Shown here piece after piece: positions 1 to 11,449 of a stretch of DNA of 64,000 bases. The notes below the pieces were generated by a model, which was not told the DNA's origin, did no database searches, and saw only the letters and a program-made list of their open reading frames with translations. This stretch comes from Bathynomus jamesi (lineage: Eukaryota > Arthropoda > Malacostraca > Isopoda > Cirolanidae). Numbering within the stretch: position 1 is the stretch's first letter; the number at the start of each line of letters is the position of its first letter. Both the position numbers and the translations under genes were made by a program. The stretch is taken from NCBI GenBank assembly GCA_023014485.1, contig JAJOZX010002575.1:42501-106500 (forward strand). The letters are read 5' to 3'.

Positions 1-235
1 TGGTGATACGTTCCTTTAGATGATTTATGTCTCGTATCTTTTCCTGATACACCATGGCCTTCAAGTGCCCCCAAAGATAGAAATCAAGGGGGGTGAGATC
101 TGGGGATCTGGGAGGCCACTCCACAGGACCAATTCAATTCGTTGCTCTTTCGTCAAACGCATATTCTTAGGGTATCTGAAACATAAAAACAAACGTTTAA
201 TTTTTCCTATGTATGGAAACTTACGGCCCACCCTG
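1..235 (-). mobile_element. Tc1/mariner-like element, 3' end only (enters from left)
   Basis: The minus strand encodes the end of a DDE transposase: [20 protein letters not shown] followed by a helical tail, the usual region around the third catalytic Asp in mariner-like transposases. It then runs into a terminal repeat ending CCCTG at 235, next to a (TA)n tract. The rest lies outside the window. The frame is partly broken, so this is a remnant. The family call rests on the motif; the exact clade is not resolved. Confidence 0.6.
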
Positions 236-257
236 TATATATATATATATATATATA

Positions 258-2328
258 GAGGGTGTCTCAAAAAATATATACAGACTTTATACATCCACAT
301 AATTTATTAAATAACACAACAAGGGCGATGTTCTCTATATGTAGAAACAATATGTTACAGCAACTAGTTTACTGACGCAGATGTTCAAAATATTCGCCGT
401 CAGCATCCAGGCACTGTTGACAACGACAAGCAACAGAGCGACAAATGTGTGCACAGGTTTCTGGTAGAATAACAATGTAAGCTACAATTCTTTCAGTGTA
501 GTTGGCTTTCTAGCGTACCCCACAGGTAAAGTCTGGTAGTGTTAAATCAGGAGAACGGGGGAGGGGGACACTCCACACTTCCTCTTCGTCCTATCCATCT
601 TTCACTGAGGTAACTCCTGATATTGCAGTGGCAATGTTGGGGTGTTCTGTCTTATTGAAAGTAAAACTCTTCCTCGTCATACAGCTGATGAATGGAAGGT
701 AGCATGTTTAGGTACGCAGTACCATCGATAGTCCCTTCAAAGAAAAATGGTCCTACAAAGCCTTTTGGAAAGTACCAGTGTTGGGCACTAAAGCGTTAAT
801 CCGATAACAGTTAATTAACGAAGTTAACTTTTTTTAGCGGACTATCAACGGAAGTTAATTTCCATTTATCGTTATCGGACCAGTTAACTTCCGATAACTC
901 GATATTTAGCCTGTTAAAGTCCGTTAACACGTTAACTGCGAGGAGTCATTCATGGAAGATCACCGCTCCGCGAATGAATTCAAACCGCCATAACTTCAGA
1001 CTGCCAATTCCGTCCTCTGCCGCAGTGGAACGGCTCTTCTCTCTCGGCAAGGACATCCTGAGGCCCAAGAGGTCAAGACTGGCAGTTGGGCCTAACTTTG
1101 AGAAGTTGGTCTTTCTGAAGGGCAACCAGCACATTGTGTCATAGTCTTTAATAAATGTGCCTAAAATTTAATTTTACCTTTCAGTTCCCGCCATAATAAT
1201 TCTCTGTTAAATTAAAATTTAGTTAATGGTTAGTGGTTACAAGGGTTTCAAAACATGTAATCAGTACATTTTTTATTAAAAATAAAAAAAAAAGTTATTA
1301 AGTAAAAAAGTTGCAAAACTTGATAAAAATACAGTTAAATACCTATTTATTGTTGGATTTTGCATAAATAAACATTTTCTATGGGTTTTAAAGCTTTTTT
1401 CCTTGATTTTTTTAAATGTTAGTAAAGAAATAGTTATCGTTAACGGAGTATCGTTAACTTCCGTTAACTTTGTAGTAAAATTATCGGATTATCGTTATCG
1501 GAGTTAAAAATTGGGGTTAACGGATTATCGTTATCGAAGTTAACTTTTTGGTTAACGGTGCCCACCACTGGAAAGTACCCTACATTATATTGTCACCCCG
1601 GATAAGTTTACTCTCTTTTCTTTATGAATGTGTGGATTCTGAGGAGACCAGTAAAATACTGTTATGCCGATTCACTTCACTGTACCACTGAGCTTAAATC
1701 TCGCCTCATCAGACCAGAAAATCAAGTCAGCAAACAGTTAATTCTCATCACACATGCTTATAAATCATTCACAAAATTCAACTCAGCAGTCTGGATCGTC
1801 TTCGCAGATGGCATGCAACAGTCTTGGCACGTACGGTTTCCACTTAGCAGCTTTCAGAGTTCGGTGTACACTTGCCCTGCTGGTAAGAGTCTCACGCACA
1901 TACTGTCTTACATATTTTCTTGGCGATCGTGCGAATGCTCGCATCCCAAAAACAGCATTGTCTTCACCAGTTGATGTGTGAGGTCTCTTTGAACGTTGTT
2001 TCGCGCGTCTTGCACTGTACCATCCGCTTCAAACTTATCGCGTTTTCTCGAAATGGTTAAACGTGTTGGTGGGGTAGTTTCAAATTCACGCCTCCACCAT
2101 CTTTGCACCTCGCAAATGTTCTCGGCTTTCCAATACCACTTCAAAATCAACTTACGTTGCTCTAAAGACAAACAAGTTGCCGCCACTTTTCTTTCTGCAC
2201 TGCCTTATAGGTATCCATAAGGCAGTACCATCTATCAGGTATTATTACAACTCATCACCGCCCCTTTCTTTACCTTTTAATATGTTTTATCAACGTACAT
2301 AGTCTGTATGCATTTTTTGAGATACCCT
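258..2328 (-). mobile_element. DUF4817-type mariner-like element, decayed, with nested hAT
   Basis: Terminal inverted repeats of about 35 bp, seen as GGGTGTCTCAAAAAA at the left and its complement TTTTTTGAGATACCC at the right, bound the element, and (TA)n flanks the left end. On the minus strand 1908-2186 encodes an N-terminal helix-turn-helix of the DUF4817 kind (SLEQRKLILKWYW, then [20 protein letters not shown]). Remnants of the transposase C-terminus lie near 360-560. The middle is destroyed and a hAT element sits at 776-1570. A short derivative with the same ends lies at 32290-32524. Confidence 0.65.
776..1570 (+). mobile_element. non-autonomous hAT element with 8-bp target duplication
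   Basis: The ends are CAGTGTTGGGCAC and GTGCCCACCACTG, imperfect inverted repeats of the hAT type. The direct repeat GAAAGTAC stands immediately outside both ends (768-775 and 1571-1578), a textbook 8-bp hAT duplication. Plus-strand sequence at about 1000-1143 encodes the C-terminal dimerisation segment of a hAT transposase (SSAAVERLFSLGKDILRPKR). Subterminal regions are packed with GTTAAC and CGTTATCGG motifs in both orientations. It is an internally deleted derivative inserted in the older mariner-like element. Confidence 0.85.
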
Positions 2329-2582
2329 ATATATAAATGAGAATGGTTAAACGAAACCTAAAATTATATATATTTCGTTTAAATTGAGAATTTTGGTTCC
2401 ATTATTTTTGAATGTATGACAAAAGTTTTGGGAACCAAATAACATTCGAATGAATTTATTGTCAATGTGTTTCGGCTTCTTTATTTTTAAACTGCTTGCT
2501 TACATTATTGATGGACTTCAAATGTACAGTGGAAACTCATGGCCATGATTTGATTTCATAAATACTGTATGAACGCCTATTA
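2329..2582. other. AT-rich spacer, nothing recognised
   Basis: No coding or repeat structure is visible between the mariner-like and the CACTA-ended elements. Confidence 0.5.
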
Positions 2583-5150
2583 CACTAGGCAACAAAGATT
2601 TTGTTACAGAAGATCAAATAGGTGCTCCTAGCTAATTTCGGTATGCTGATTTCAAATCTATAATTAGATTTTTTCTATCACGTCTAGATTTTGTGTAAAA
2701 TGCAAATCACTTTTAGTAAAATTTTCTACCACGTCCAGATTTTGGTTTTAATCGGCTTAATGCCAGTAATATGAAACTTGCTTTTCAAGGTTAAAGCAAT
2801 TTTTTTTGCCAACTATCTACAAATTCGAACAATTTTGATAAATAAAATTTATCCCGAGTTGGCAACACTGAGTCAAGAGCATAGTAACGGGCAACGGCCC
2901 AACGGTCAGTCGCTACGTGACAGTCAAGCAGAACGGTTGTTGAAGCTCTCTGCTGATGAGCAAGTGACAGGTTGTGGTGTCTTGTGTGTTTTTATAGCAT
3001 TTGTTTTGTACTACGGTGTGTATTTCTTTTTATTTTGCACATCGTAATAATTACTTTCTACGTTTTTTCAGATATTGTATGGTAATTCAAAATGGCATCA
3101 AATAGACGTGCTTGTGTAAATCACCCAGACAACTTCTGCTTTGTCTGTGGACAATATACACCTAAGCCACAACGTAGAAACATAACAACAAAGATTAAAC
3201 TTGCCTACAAGTGTTATTTTGACTGTAAGTTAGGAGACCAACAGAGGGACTGGGCACCACATATTTGCTGTGCACAGTGCAATGCAATGTTAATAGCTTG
3301 GATGAATGGTAAAAGAAAAGCTATGCCGTTCTCAGTCCCCATGGTTTGGCGTGAGCCGAAAAATCACTTCAATGATTGTTATTTTTGTTTGACAAAGATT
3401 GCTGGCTTCACAAAGAAAAACAAATCAAAGATCACGTACCCAAACTGCGAATCAGCAATGAAACCAGTACCACATGATGAAACAAATCCACCACCAGTTC
3501 CACCAGCAACGATAACAGACAGCAGTTCATCTGAAGATTCTGCTAGTGATATAGAAACAGGGAAAGATGGCATATATGTTCCAGATGCAAATATTTCCCC
3601 ACATTTGTTAAGTCAAGCGGAGTTAAATGACTTAGTGCGCGATTTGGAATTACCAAAAGAAAAGGCAGAGTTGCTTGGTTCAAGACTTCAAGAATTTAAT
3701 CTTCTCCAACCAAACACCAAAGTTTCCCATTTCCGCCATCGCCATTTGCAGTTTTCAGCATTTTACTTACAGGAAGAAAACGTTTGTTTCTGCCACGATA
3801 TCAGTGGTCTGATGCAAGGGATTGGCTGTCGCTATGATCCAAAAGAATGGAGACTGTTCATTGACTCTAGTAAAGCTAGCCTTGAAGCTGTATTACTGCA
3901 CAACGGCAATGAAAAACCTTCAATACCTGTAGCACATGCCACTGGCCTTAATGAGACTTATGAATCGATGAAACTGCTGCTAAGACTCATCAAATATAAG
4001 GACCACACATGGAATATTTGTGGCGACCTTAAAGTTGTATCATTACTTCTTGGGTTACAGTTGGGCTACACAAAGCATATGTGCTTTTTGTGTCTATGGA
4101 ACAGCAGAGATGACAAGAACCACTACAAAAAACATGATTGGCCATCTAGAACTGAACATGTTGTTGGTAAATACAATGTGAAACACCCAGCACTTATTGA
4201 CCCTCAGAAAGTACATCTTCCACCACTTCACATTAAACTTGGCATTATGAAAAATTTCGTGAAGGGTATGGATCATCAAGGTAGTGGTTTCCAATATTTA
4301 AAGGATAAATTCAAAGGAATATTGACAGATGCTAAGCTAGAAGCTGGAGTTTTCACTGGACCACAGATCCGCAGTGTCATCCACGACTCATCGTTTCCAT
4401 CTAACCTAAATGAGAATGAACTAGGAGCATGGACATCTTTCGTTGAAGTTGTCAAAAATTTTCTTGGAAACCACAAAGCTGAAAACCACCGTAAACTCGT
4501 AGAAAACATGCTTAAATCTTATGAAATAATGGGATGCAGAATGTCTTTGAAAATTCATTTTTTACATTCTCATCTTGACTTCTTCCCGGCCAACCTTGGG
4601 GCTGTAAGTGACGAGCATGGTGAGCGCTTCCACCAACAGATCTCAGTTATGGAAAACAGATACCAAGGTAATTTCAACCCAAATATGATGGGAGATTATT
4701 GTTGGTTCCTGCAGAAGGAGAGCTCGTCATCCTACAAGCGACAAAGGAAGAGGACACACCAAAGTTTCACTTAAGAACAGGAATTTGCCTTTCAGTAGTA
4801 ACAACAAAATACTAACGCGCTTTGGGTGGATGGTTGGGCGCAGGGGTGGTAACTCCGCCAGCGGAATTCCGCTGTCTGTCTTAAGCCAGAATAAAGGAGG
4901 AAAGACATCCCTGTTCACTAATTATTTAAGTATGCTTAACATAAAACGTGGCACGGAAAAGTAGCTTAGACGGCTTTCGTAATAGAAGCGGGTGAGAAAA
5001 AAAATGAAAAATAGGGGTTTTCGGTTACACAAAATCTGGACGTGATAGAGAAATTTTGATATCAGATCTGAAATCAGCATCACCGCTTTAGTAGGAATCA
5101 GTAGTTCACGTGTCTGTAACAAAAAAAAAGTTGAAATTTGTTGCCTAGTG
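2583..5150 (+). mobile_element. CACTA-ended DNA transposon, TTA target duplication
   Basis: The left end reads CACTAGGCAACAAA and the right end is its complement TTTGTTGCCTAGTG. Similarity between the two ends continues imperfectly for more than 100 bp, including a TATCACGTCTAGATTTTGTG-like block. TTA flanks both sides (2580-2582 and 5151-5153). CACTA termini with a 3-bp duplication are characteristic of the CACTA/EnSpm group. The element carries one long plus-strand gene. Placement in the CMC (CACTA-Mirage-Chapaev) clade is inferred from the ends, not from a database match. Confidence 0.6.
3092..4774 (+). CDS. candidate transposase of the CACTA-ended element, 560 aa
   Basis: An uninterrupted 560-codon frame. 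The N-terminal 150 residues hold repeated Cys pairs and His (CFVCGQY, CYFDC, HICCAQCN, CYFCLTK), likely zinc-binding, followed by a Ser/Asp/Glu-rich linker near residues 140-160. The C-terminal half has spaced acidic residues in conserved-looking settings: FIDSS near residue 255, CGDLKVV near 311 and EHGERFH near 511. They could form a DDE triad. That assignment is inference. A pyrimidine-rich acceptor (TTTTTTCAG) lies about 20 bp upstream of the ATG, so a 5' leader intron is plausible. The long intact frame in such a repeat-rich region suggests fairly recent activity. Confidence 0.55.
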   Translation: MASNRRACVNHPDNFCFVCGQYTPKPQRRNITTKIKLAYKCYFDCKLGDQQRDWAPHICCAQCNAMLIAWMNGKRKAMPFSVPMVWREPKNHFNDCYFCLTKIAGFTKKNKSKITYPNCESAMKPVPHDETNPPPVPPATITDSSSSEDSASDIETGKDGIYVPDANISPHLLSQAELNDLVRDLELPKEKAELLGSRLQEFNLLQPNTKVSHFRHRHLQFSAFYLQEENVCFCHDISGLMQGIGCRYDPKEWRLFIDSSKASLEAVLLHNGNEKPSIPVAHATGLNETYESMKLLLRLIKYKDHTWNICGDLKVVSLLLGLQLGYTKHMCFLCLWNSRDDKNHYKKHDWPSRTEHVVGKYNVKHPALIDPQKVHLPPLHIKLGIMKNFVKGMDHQGSGFQYLKDKFKGILTDAKLEAGVFTGPQIRSVIHDSSFPSNLNENELGAWTSFVEVVKNFLGNHKAENHRKLVENMLKSYEIMGCRMSLKIHFLHSHLDFFPANLGAVSDEHGERFHQQISVMENRYQGNFNPNMMGDYCWFLQKESSSSYKRQRKRTHQSFT

Positions 5151-5185
5151 TTATTTATTACATAACCAGTATGTTTAATAAATAT

Positions 5186-5186
5186 T

Positions 5187-5233
<47 letters not shown>
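5186..5233. repeat. (TA)n microsatellite
   Basis: Uninterrupted TA dinucleotide run just beyond the CACTA-ended element. Confidence 0.95.
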
Positions 5234-5235
<2 letters not shown>

Positions 5236-5244
5236 CCCCTTGAG

Positions 5245-5880
5245 ATAATTTTTACGGAATACACAGACCTAATGTGTATGGAAAAAAGGAACCCTTCTGG
5301 GATAATTAGACCTACTATAGTCCGACTAGTAATGGTAAATGAGAAATACTATAGTTTCTCCTTTTTCCCGATGGAAGCCCAACGTGAGCAACGGGTTACA
5401 GCAAAGAGGCCCCAAAATATAGCTTCCCTCACCAGCAGATAGCTGGTGAGGTAGATAGCTGGATAGCTGGTCCACTTTCAAGTTTCTTGAAAGTGAACGC
5501 TCAAAGTTGCCGGTTGAGGTTTAAGTTTTGGATTTTGGCTAAAAATACGATAGTTACCCTTTTTTTATGTGAATTCAATCCGACGTAAATGCAACGAGTT
5601 TCTTGCGTACATTGAGATTCTGAATACTGTTGTCTAGGTCACTTTTAAACCCTAGACCCTGTCCCAGAGCTGGGTCCTATCTACTTAGCAGATAGCTGGT
5701 GAGGTAAACTATATTTTGGGGCCTCTTTGCTAGTAACCCGTTGCCCACGTTGGGCTTCCATTATGAAAAAGAAAATATTTAGTGTTTGCTATTTACCATT
5801 ACTTATTTGGACTATAGTAGATTTAATTATCCCATAAGGGTTCCTTGTTCCATGTATCATATATTGTCTGTGTATTCTAT
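5245..5880. repeat. fold-back (long inverted repeat) element
   Basis: The left arm (about 5245-5460) and right arm (about 5690-5880) are inverted copies. Landmarks include the cognate GGGCTTCCAT / ATGGAAGCCC, CAACGGGTTAC / GTAACCCGTTG, GAGGCCCCAAAATATA and its complement, and CTCACCAGC / GCTGGTGAG. The centre (about 5460-5690) is unique. No coding potential is seen. It behaves like a non-autonomous fold-back element. Confidence 0.7.

Positions 5881-5938
<58 letters not shown>
5881..5938. repeat. (CA)n(TA)n microsatellite
   Basis: CA run passing into a TA run, directly next to the 3' end of the LINE on the minus strand. Confidence 0.95.
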
Positions 5939-5939
<1 letters not shown>

Positions 5940-5943
<4 letters not shown>

Positions 5944-8160
5944 TTACAAGGAGTTACAAGGAAAAGAAGTACCTCAAAAGGCCTTGCGGGCCATACCGAG
6001 GAGGTACCAATGGCAATGGGTGCCACGGAAAATTTTCTACACCCTGAAATAGTGTGCAAGATTTGGTCTAACCTTTTTTTGAACTGATCCACAGAGGAAC
6101 TGTTCGCAACTTCTGAAGGTAACCTGTTCCACGTGTCACAGATCTTATACGTAAAGTAATTCCCACACACACTAGTCCTAAACCGTTTCAAATCCAACTT
6201 CCAACCAGTGTTGCGAGTTGGGTTATCATTTAAACTAAACATGCTTCTAAAATCGACATCGTTGAACCCGCGTAAGAGCTTGAAAACATCGATCAGTTGA
6301 CCGCGCAGCCTCCGAGTTTCCAGCGAAAACAAGTTCAGGGCGCGTAACCGTCGATTGTAGCCCATATGCCTAACGGAAGGAATTAACTTTGTGGCCCTCG
6401 CCTACACTCGCTCCAGCCTCTCACTATCTTTCCTGAGGGTGGGTGACCAGAACTGCACTGCATACTCAAGGTACGGCCGAACCAGGGAATTGTACAGAGA
6501 GAGCACAATCTCCTTGTTCCGAAACTGAAATTGCCTCCTGATATACCCCAACAGCTTCTGGGCTTTCTTTACCACCTCTACGCACTGTTTCGTAAATTTA
6601 AGGTCGCTGCTAATTAGCACACCCAAGTCCTTTTCCAAATCAGTCGCCTCGATATTACTCCCCAACATCGAGCAGCCCGACTTGGGATTGGCGTAGCCAA
6701 TATGCATCACTTTGCATTTACCCAAGTTAAACGGCATTTGCCATTTTTCGGACCACTCTCCTATCCTACCTAGGTCCGTACGCAGTTGCTCGATCGTTTC
6801 GGGCGTCCCAACATTGGCCCCAAGCTTGGTGTCATCAGCGAATTTGGCGATCCGACTGACGATGCCACCGTCGATATCATTTATGTAAATGATAAACAAC
6901 AGTGGCCCAAAACGGAACCCTGAGGAACCCCACTAGTGACCGAGGCCCAACCCGAACTAACCCCTTTAATTACAACCCTCTGCCGCCTATTCTTCAGCCA
7001 GTTTTCAATCCACCTACCTACTTCCCCACCGATACCCAGCGCGCGCACTTTCGTCATTAGCCGGCGGTGAGGTACCTTATCAAAGGCTTTCTCAAAGTCG
7101 AGATAAAGCATATCAATCGCCCTACTCTTATCATACTCACTCAACATGACGTGAAAAAACTCGAGCAAGTTCGTGAGACACGACTTATGCCGTCTTCATG
7201 CAGCTTGTAGGAATCCAAATGGTCAACGATCCTATTCGCTATTATCCCCTCTAATAATTTACCTACAACCGAAGTGAGACTAATGGGACGATAGTTCCCT
7301 GGACTTTCGTGATCCCCTTTCTTAAAGATAGGGGTCACGTTGGCTTCCCTCCAGTCACCAGGCACCTGGCCCGTCTCCAACGATTTGTTGAAGACTGTAG
7401 CCAGGTGGGGAGCCACCTGGTCGCGCATCTCCAGCAACACTCTGGGGAGGAACTGGTCTGGCCCAGGAGCCTTAAACGCGCTCAGTTTGTCTATTCTATC
7501 GGCAACGACTGTCGCAGTACACCGAACACTATCCAGGCCAGCACCTTCGTGCCTGACACCTGGCTCGGGAATGACGCGGGTGTCCTCCCTGGTGAACACT
7601 CCCGCAAAGTACTCATTAAGCACATTAGCGATGTCCGCAGAACGCCGCTGGTGCCCTTTAATGGACCTATCATGTTTCTAATGGGCTTTCTACTATTAAC
7701 ATAACTGAAGAACTCCTTAGGGTTCCCCTTGCAGAGGCTTGCCACCCGTAGTTCTTCGTTGCGTTTCGCTAGCCTAACCTTCACCTTCACTTCCCTACAC
7801 AGGCGGACATACGCCTCAATGTTCTCGTGGGAACGATTGGCCTTCGCCCTCCTATACGCTACTTTCGTATTTCGGATAGCCGAAGCGATGTCACGACTGA
7901 ACCACTTAGGCTGCGTTGAAGCAGGGGTGACCGGTTTTGAGGGTATGTCAGCAGACTACAGCACCATAAACTGGTCCCGGAATGCAGTCCACACTCCCTC
8001 AACATCGCCGCCGACCTCTAACCCCATCTCACCTACGCTATCCCTGAGGCTAACAAAGTCCGCCCGCCGTAGATCGAGCTTACTGCCTCTCGAGTTACTA
8101 CTCTTCACCCTAGGGATGCAGACACGGAACCTAATCAGACCGTGATCACTCCCGCCTAAC
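5940..8160 (-). pseudogene. CR1/Jockey-group non-LTR retrotransposon, 5'-truncated, frameshifted
   Basis: Read on the minus strand this is one LINE ORF2 broken into at least five frames. In order: end of the AP endonuclease (GGSDHGLIRF, near 8150), a linker, then reverse transcriptase with SFKAPGPD-like and NYRPISLTSVVGKLLE motifs (7141-7623), YLDFEKAFDKVPHRRL and SGVPQGSVLG (6881-7168), and the catalytic box as FADDTKLGA (about 6840). It ends with the C-terminal tail EYAVQFWSPTLRKD (6402-6899) and NLFSLETRRLRGQLIDVFKL (5877-6365). The first catalytic Asp (LDFEKAF) and the ADD box survive. The 3' end shows a short direct repeat, GAGTTACAAG twice, consistent with CR1-type short 3' repeats. It is decayed and not expected to be active. 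Confidence 0.85.
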
Positions 8161-8168
8161 GATTCGTC

Positions 8169-8169
8169 A

Positions 8170-8228
<59 letters not shown>
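8169..8228. repeat. (GA)n microsatellite
   Basis: About 30 GA repeats bordering the truncated 5' side of the LINE. Confidence 0.95.
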
Positions 8229-8230
<2 letters not shown>

Positions 8231-8257
8231 TTTAGTATTAATGTTAACCCGAAAGCA

Positions 8258-8345
8258 AGTCAGCGTCCGTAGCTCAGTGGGTAACGTAGTTTCCTTACAG
8301 GAGAATCGAAAACACTGAAGCCAGAGGTTCAAACCCCATTATGCT
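8258..8345 (+). repeat. tRNA-derived SINE head
   Basis: An A-box-like TAGCTCAGTGGGTAA and a B-box-like GGTTCAAACCCC are spaced as in a tRNA gene, but the arms do not form a clean cloverleaf. A related copy lies on the minus strand at about 31790-31902, which argues for a SINE rather than a tRNA gene. Confidence 0.6.
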
Positions 8346-8465
8346 AGTAATAATAATTCAGGAATTAGAATAATGGGCTGCATTACTTGGCCTGAGCGTT
8401 GTGCCAGTTTGTGGCCCTTCTGAATGAATGGATATTAACCCAAAATTTACTTTAGCTCACCTTTG

Positions 8466-8467
<2 letters not shown>

Positions 8468-8511
<44 letters not shown>
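8468..8511. repeat. (TA)n microsatellite
   Basis: TA dinucleotide run. Confidence 0.95.
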
Positions 8512-8512
<1 letters not shown>

Positions 8513-8654
8513 GAACATCATGCATAAACACGCACAATTCTGCATAATTACGCAGAAATGTCCCCACCACCCAGCACCTATTGTAGAGAATGGTAGGGGT
8601 ATTACAACGACGCTCGGGTGATGAAAAATTCATCAGAATATACTCACTTTTACG

Positions 8655-8735
8655 TTGTCGTAGCGTGGTGGTAGCGCCTTCGCCTTCTTCTCAAGATTTG
8701 TTAGGTTCGAATCCTGTTGGGAGCATTTGTACGTT
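8655..8735 (+). repeat. tRNA-like SINE head
   Basis: A-box-like GTGGTAGCGCC and B-box GGTTCGAATCC at tRNA-like spacing, with unpaired acceptor arms. Probably a second SINE family member. Confidence 0.45.
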
Positions 8736-8759
8736 TTGTATATATAATATATATACTAT

Positions 8760-10085
8760 ATAGCCTACACCTATTAGATAGAATATTGGTTTAAACCGTT
8801 GCCTTAATCTTTTTCTCTGTGGAAGCGGAGTTGAATAAATGAAGTTATTCATAATCTGACCACTATTATTGCTCTAAATTCATATCTGTTTTGGTTTAGA
8901 GAAAATTTGCCAAATTTTCTTTCAATTTCCTCATTTCGGTTCAGTTTGTTGGTATCACAAAGCGTCACTTTGCATATATTATCGTCTAACTTTTCTTTCT
9001 CAGGGGGATAACTAGCGTTAAAGGCTAGTCTTAAAGCATTATAAGTATAGGAAAATGTTCAGTTTATCCCTAAAACAGAGATTCCACCGAAAGAACGACC
9101 ATGAAATACAGAAGCATTCTCTTTTCATTAAAAATGAAGCTTGTGAAATAAGAGAGAACTTTACTTGCTTTATCAAACTTAAAATTAAAACAGGCAAGTT
9201 TATTCAAGGTTAAAACAAATGAGAAGAACAAAAAAAATAATAAATAAACCGGCATGACCTCATCACATAAAAAAAAAACATGCAGCGAAAGGATCGCCAT
9301 AAAACGTTACCATAAAATGGGATGACTGCGAACATATGGGGAGGGTGACTGGTTAACTTCGAACAGTTTTAAAATTCATGAAAACCGTATCACTTCATTA
9401 TGTTTATTAGCTTAACATATACTTAATTCACTTCCAAATTTCGTCAATTTTGTTTCTGCAGAGTCAATAGTTAAGTTATGGTACTATTGTAAATATTAAA
9501 AATTTGTGACAGGGTTCAAAGTCATCCCGATTACAGCATGTATGCAAAAAAAAACTGAAACAACAACCGATTTCATGTGTAGTACGATATTTAATGAAAG
9601 GTAAATTAACTGAATTTATACAATACAAAGTAGTTTCACTATGAAAGTGTTTCCATAACGAAGTATTCAGATAACTTTTTTTCATTTAATGTAAACATAA
9701 GTTGAAAACGGCATTTCCAATTTTAATCTTCTGTAACCCACATGCAATAGAATGTTTTCATATAAAAATAACATCTGTGCTAGCATTGCAACAAAGAACG
9801 GTATAATTTTATAAAAATATTTTTATGATGTCCACAGAGAGAGAGAGTGAGAGAAATACATACATCCCCATATTATAAATTCTAATATGTTCAGGGTGTA
9901 TGTAATTAAAAGTGTTAAGGTATTTCGTTATTTCGTGATGTAATATTTTCTAAACAATGCAATGGAATAAATTAATACTGAAATTCTACATATTCCGGAT
10001 ATCTGGATTCATCCATTAAAATTATTTAATTTGCATCTGGAACGTTAAAGAAATCAGCTGATATTGCTTTCCTACTTTCCTAAAG
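8760..10085. other. AT-rich interval, no gene recognised
   Basis: Short frames only, none with a recognisable domain or splice context. A short (GA)n patch lies near 9837. This and the following AT-rich intervals could be intron of the CLCA gene whose first exon lies at 14630-14809. Confidence 0.4.
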
Positions 10086-10087
10086 AT

Positions 10088-10088
<1 letters not shown>

Positions 10089-10134
<46 letters not shown>

Positions 10135-10184
10135 CGAGACAATTAATGCGCGCGCGCGTGTGTGTGTGTGTGTGTGTGTGTGTG
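10089..10184. repeat. (TA)n then (GC/GT)n microsatellites
   Basis: TA run 10089-10130 followed by a GC/GT run to 10184. Confidence 0.95.
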
Positions 10185-10548
10185 TTTATTCACAAAGGCC
10201 ATCCATAATGATTCCAATTCCCTGAAGTTAACTGGAACCATTTTCTTGGCCGTTTATAACGACCCCATTCGCATATCTGCGTCGTCCTTTCATCGGAGAC
10301 AAATTCCGCACTTTCATCAACATTTTTTTCCCTTTTTATGTGTTTGATTCGAAGTGGAAAGAAAAGCTGCGAATTGCGAACGACGTTTCAGACTTCGACT
10401 CAGAGTGTATCGGTTCTTTTGGGAGGAAGTTTTCCTTCCTTCAGCCTTCATCGGTCGACGTCACTTTCAGCCAATGGGGCCGATTTGCCCGATAGGGAAA
10501 ATAAACTTAAGAAAGTTGAGAATCCATAAAATATAGATTCAGTTTAAG

Positions 10549-10669
<121 letters not shown>

Positions 10670-10980
10670 GCGCCTCAGTAGTGTAGTGGTTAACATCACT
10701 GGCTACGAATCCACCGGTTCTGGGTTCAATCCCGGCGAGAGAAGAAGGTGCGCAGCTTATCCAGCTGTTAATCTTTCAGAAAAAAAAGATTTTTAGATAA
10801 ATGGGCTGGGATGTCGATCGGGAGGTCGTGAGATCGAGTCCGAGCGAGGACTTTGTAATTTCTGACTTCTCTGATGGGTTGTGGTTCGGATTCCACGTCA
10901 AGCTTTAGGTCTGAGGTAGAGCAACAAACGTGACCTTTGTCAGAATGAACAATTCGGGCGGAAGAAAAACCAAGGTTTCT
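10670..10980 (+). repeat. dimeric tRNA-derived SINE (diverged copy)
   Basis: The first unit starts GCGCCTCAGTAGTGTAGTGG with B-box GGGTTCAATCCCG. A second, partly degraded tRNA-like unit follows, then the shared tail GTGGTTCGGATTCCACGT and GAATGAACAATTCGGGCGG. It matches the fuller copy at 20165-20455. Confidence 0.75.
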
Positions 10981-11214
10981 GCATATATAATCGTAATAGT
11001 ACTGTATAAAAATAAGCCGAAAAGAAGAAATCTGAAAGTAAATTTCTTTATACGAGTTTTAGTAATATTTGTGACTTTCTGTATTCGCATGAACCATTTT
11101 TAAACTTTAATTTTTTGCCCTTTCAAACGTTCCACGAAATATTTGACCAAATGGGTTTCAGCTTCCTTGTGATCGATCGTATATTTATTTATAATATGTT
11201 TACGAATGTCGTAA

Positions 11215-11400
11215 CACCGCTTCCCGGAGATCAGCGAAGTTATGCGACATTGGGTCTGGGTAGTAGCTGGATGGAAGACCGTCCTCCGTGCCCAGATTAT
11301 GTAGCGACCGGTGGTTCGGATCCCATGTAAAGCTGTAGGTCCCCTCCGTCATATGACCTTAGATGTTGCGAAGGAGGTTAAACAACCCAAGTAAAAAATA
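11215..11400 (+). repeat. SINE with 5S rRNA-derived head
   Basis: The segment GATCAGCGAAGTTATGCGAC, then a TGGGTCTGGGTAGTAGC-like block and TGGATGGAAGACCG, follows the internal promoter region of 5S rRNA (GATCACCGAAGTTAAGC ... TTAGTA ... GGATGGGTGACC). The tail GGTGGTTCGGATCCCATGTA continues as in the tRNA-headed SINEs nearby. It is diverged from a true 5S gene and has no upstream half, so it is a SINE3-like element. Confidence 0.7.
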
Positions 11401-11449
11401 TATACTGTGTACATATATATATACATATATATATACTATATGTATATGG

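Noticed and set aside
9070..9685. small membrane protein genes
   Set aside because: Hydrophobic frames arise from AT-rich DNA; no start context, splice signal or homologous motif.
11215..11310. 5S rRNA gene
   Set aside because: The upstream half of 5S is absent, many differences occur in the promoter region, and the downstream sequence is a SINE tail.
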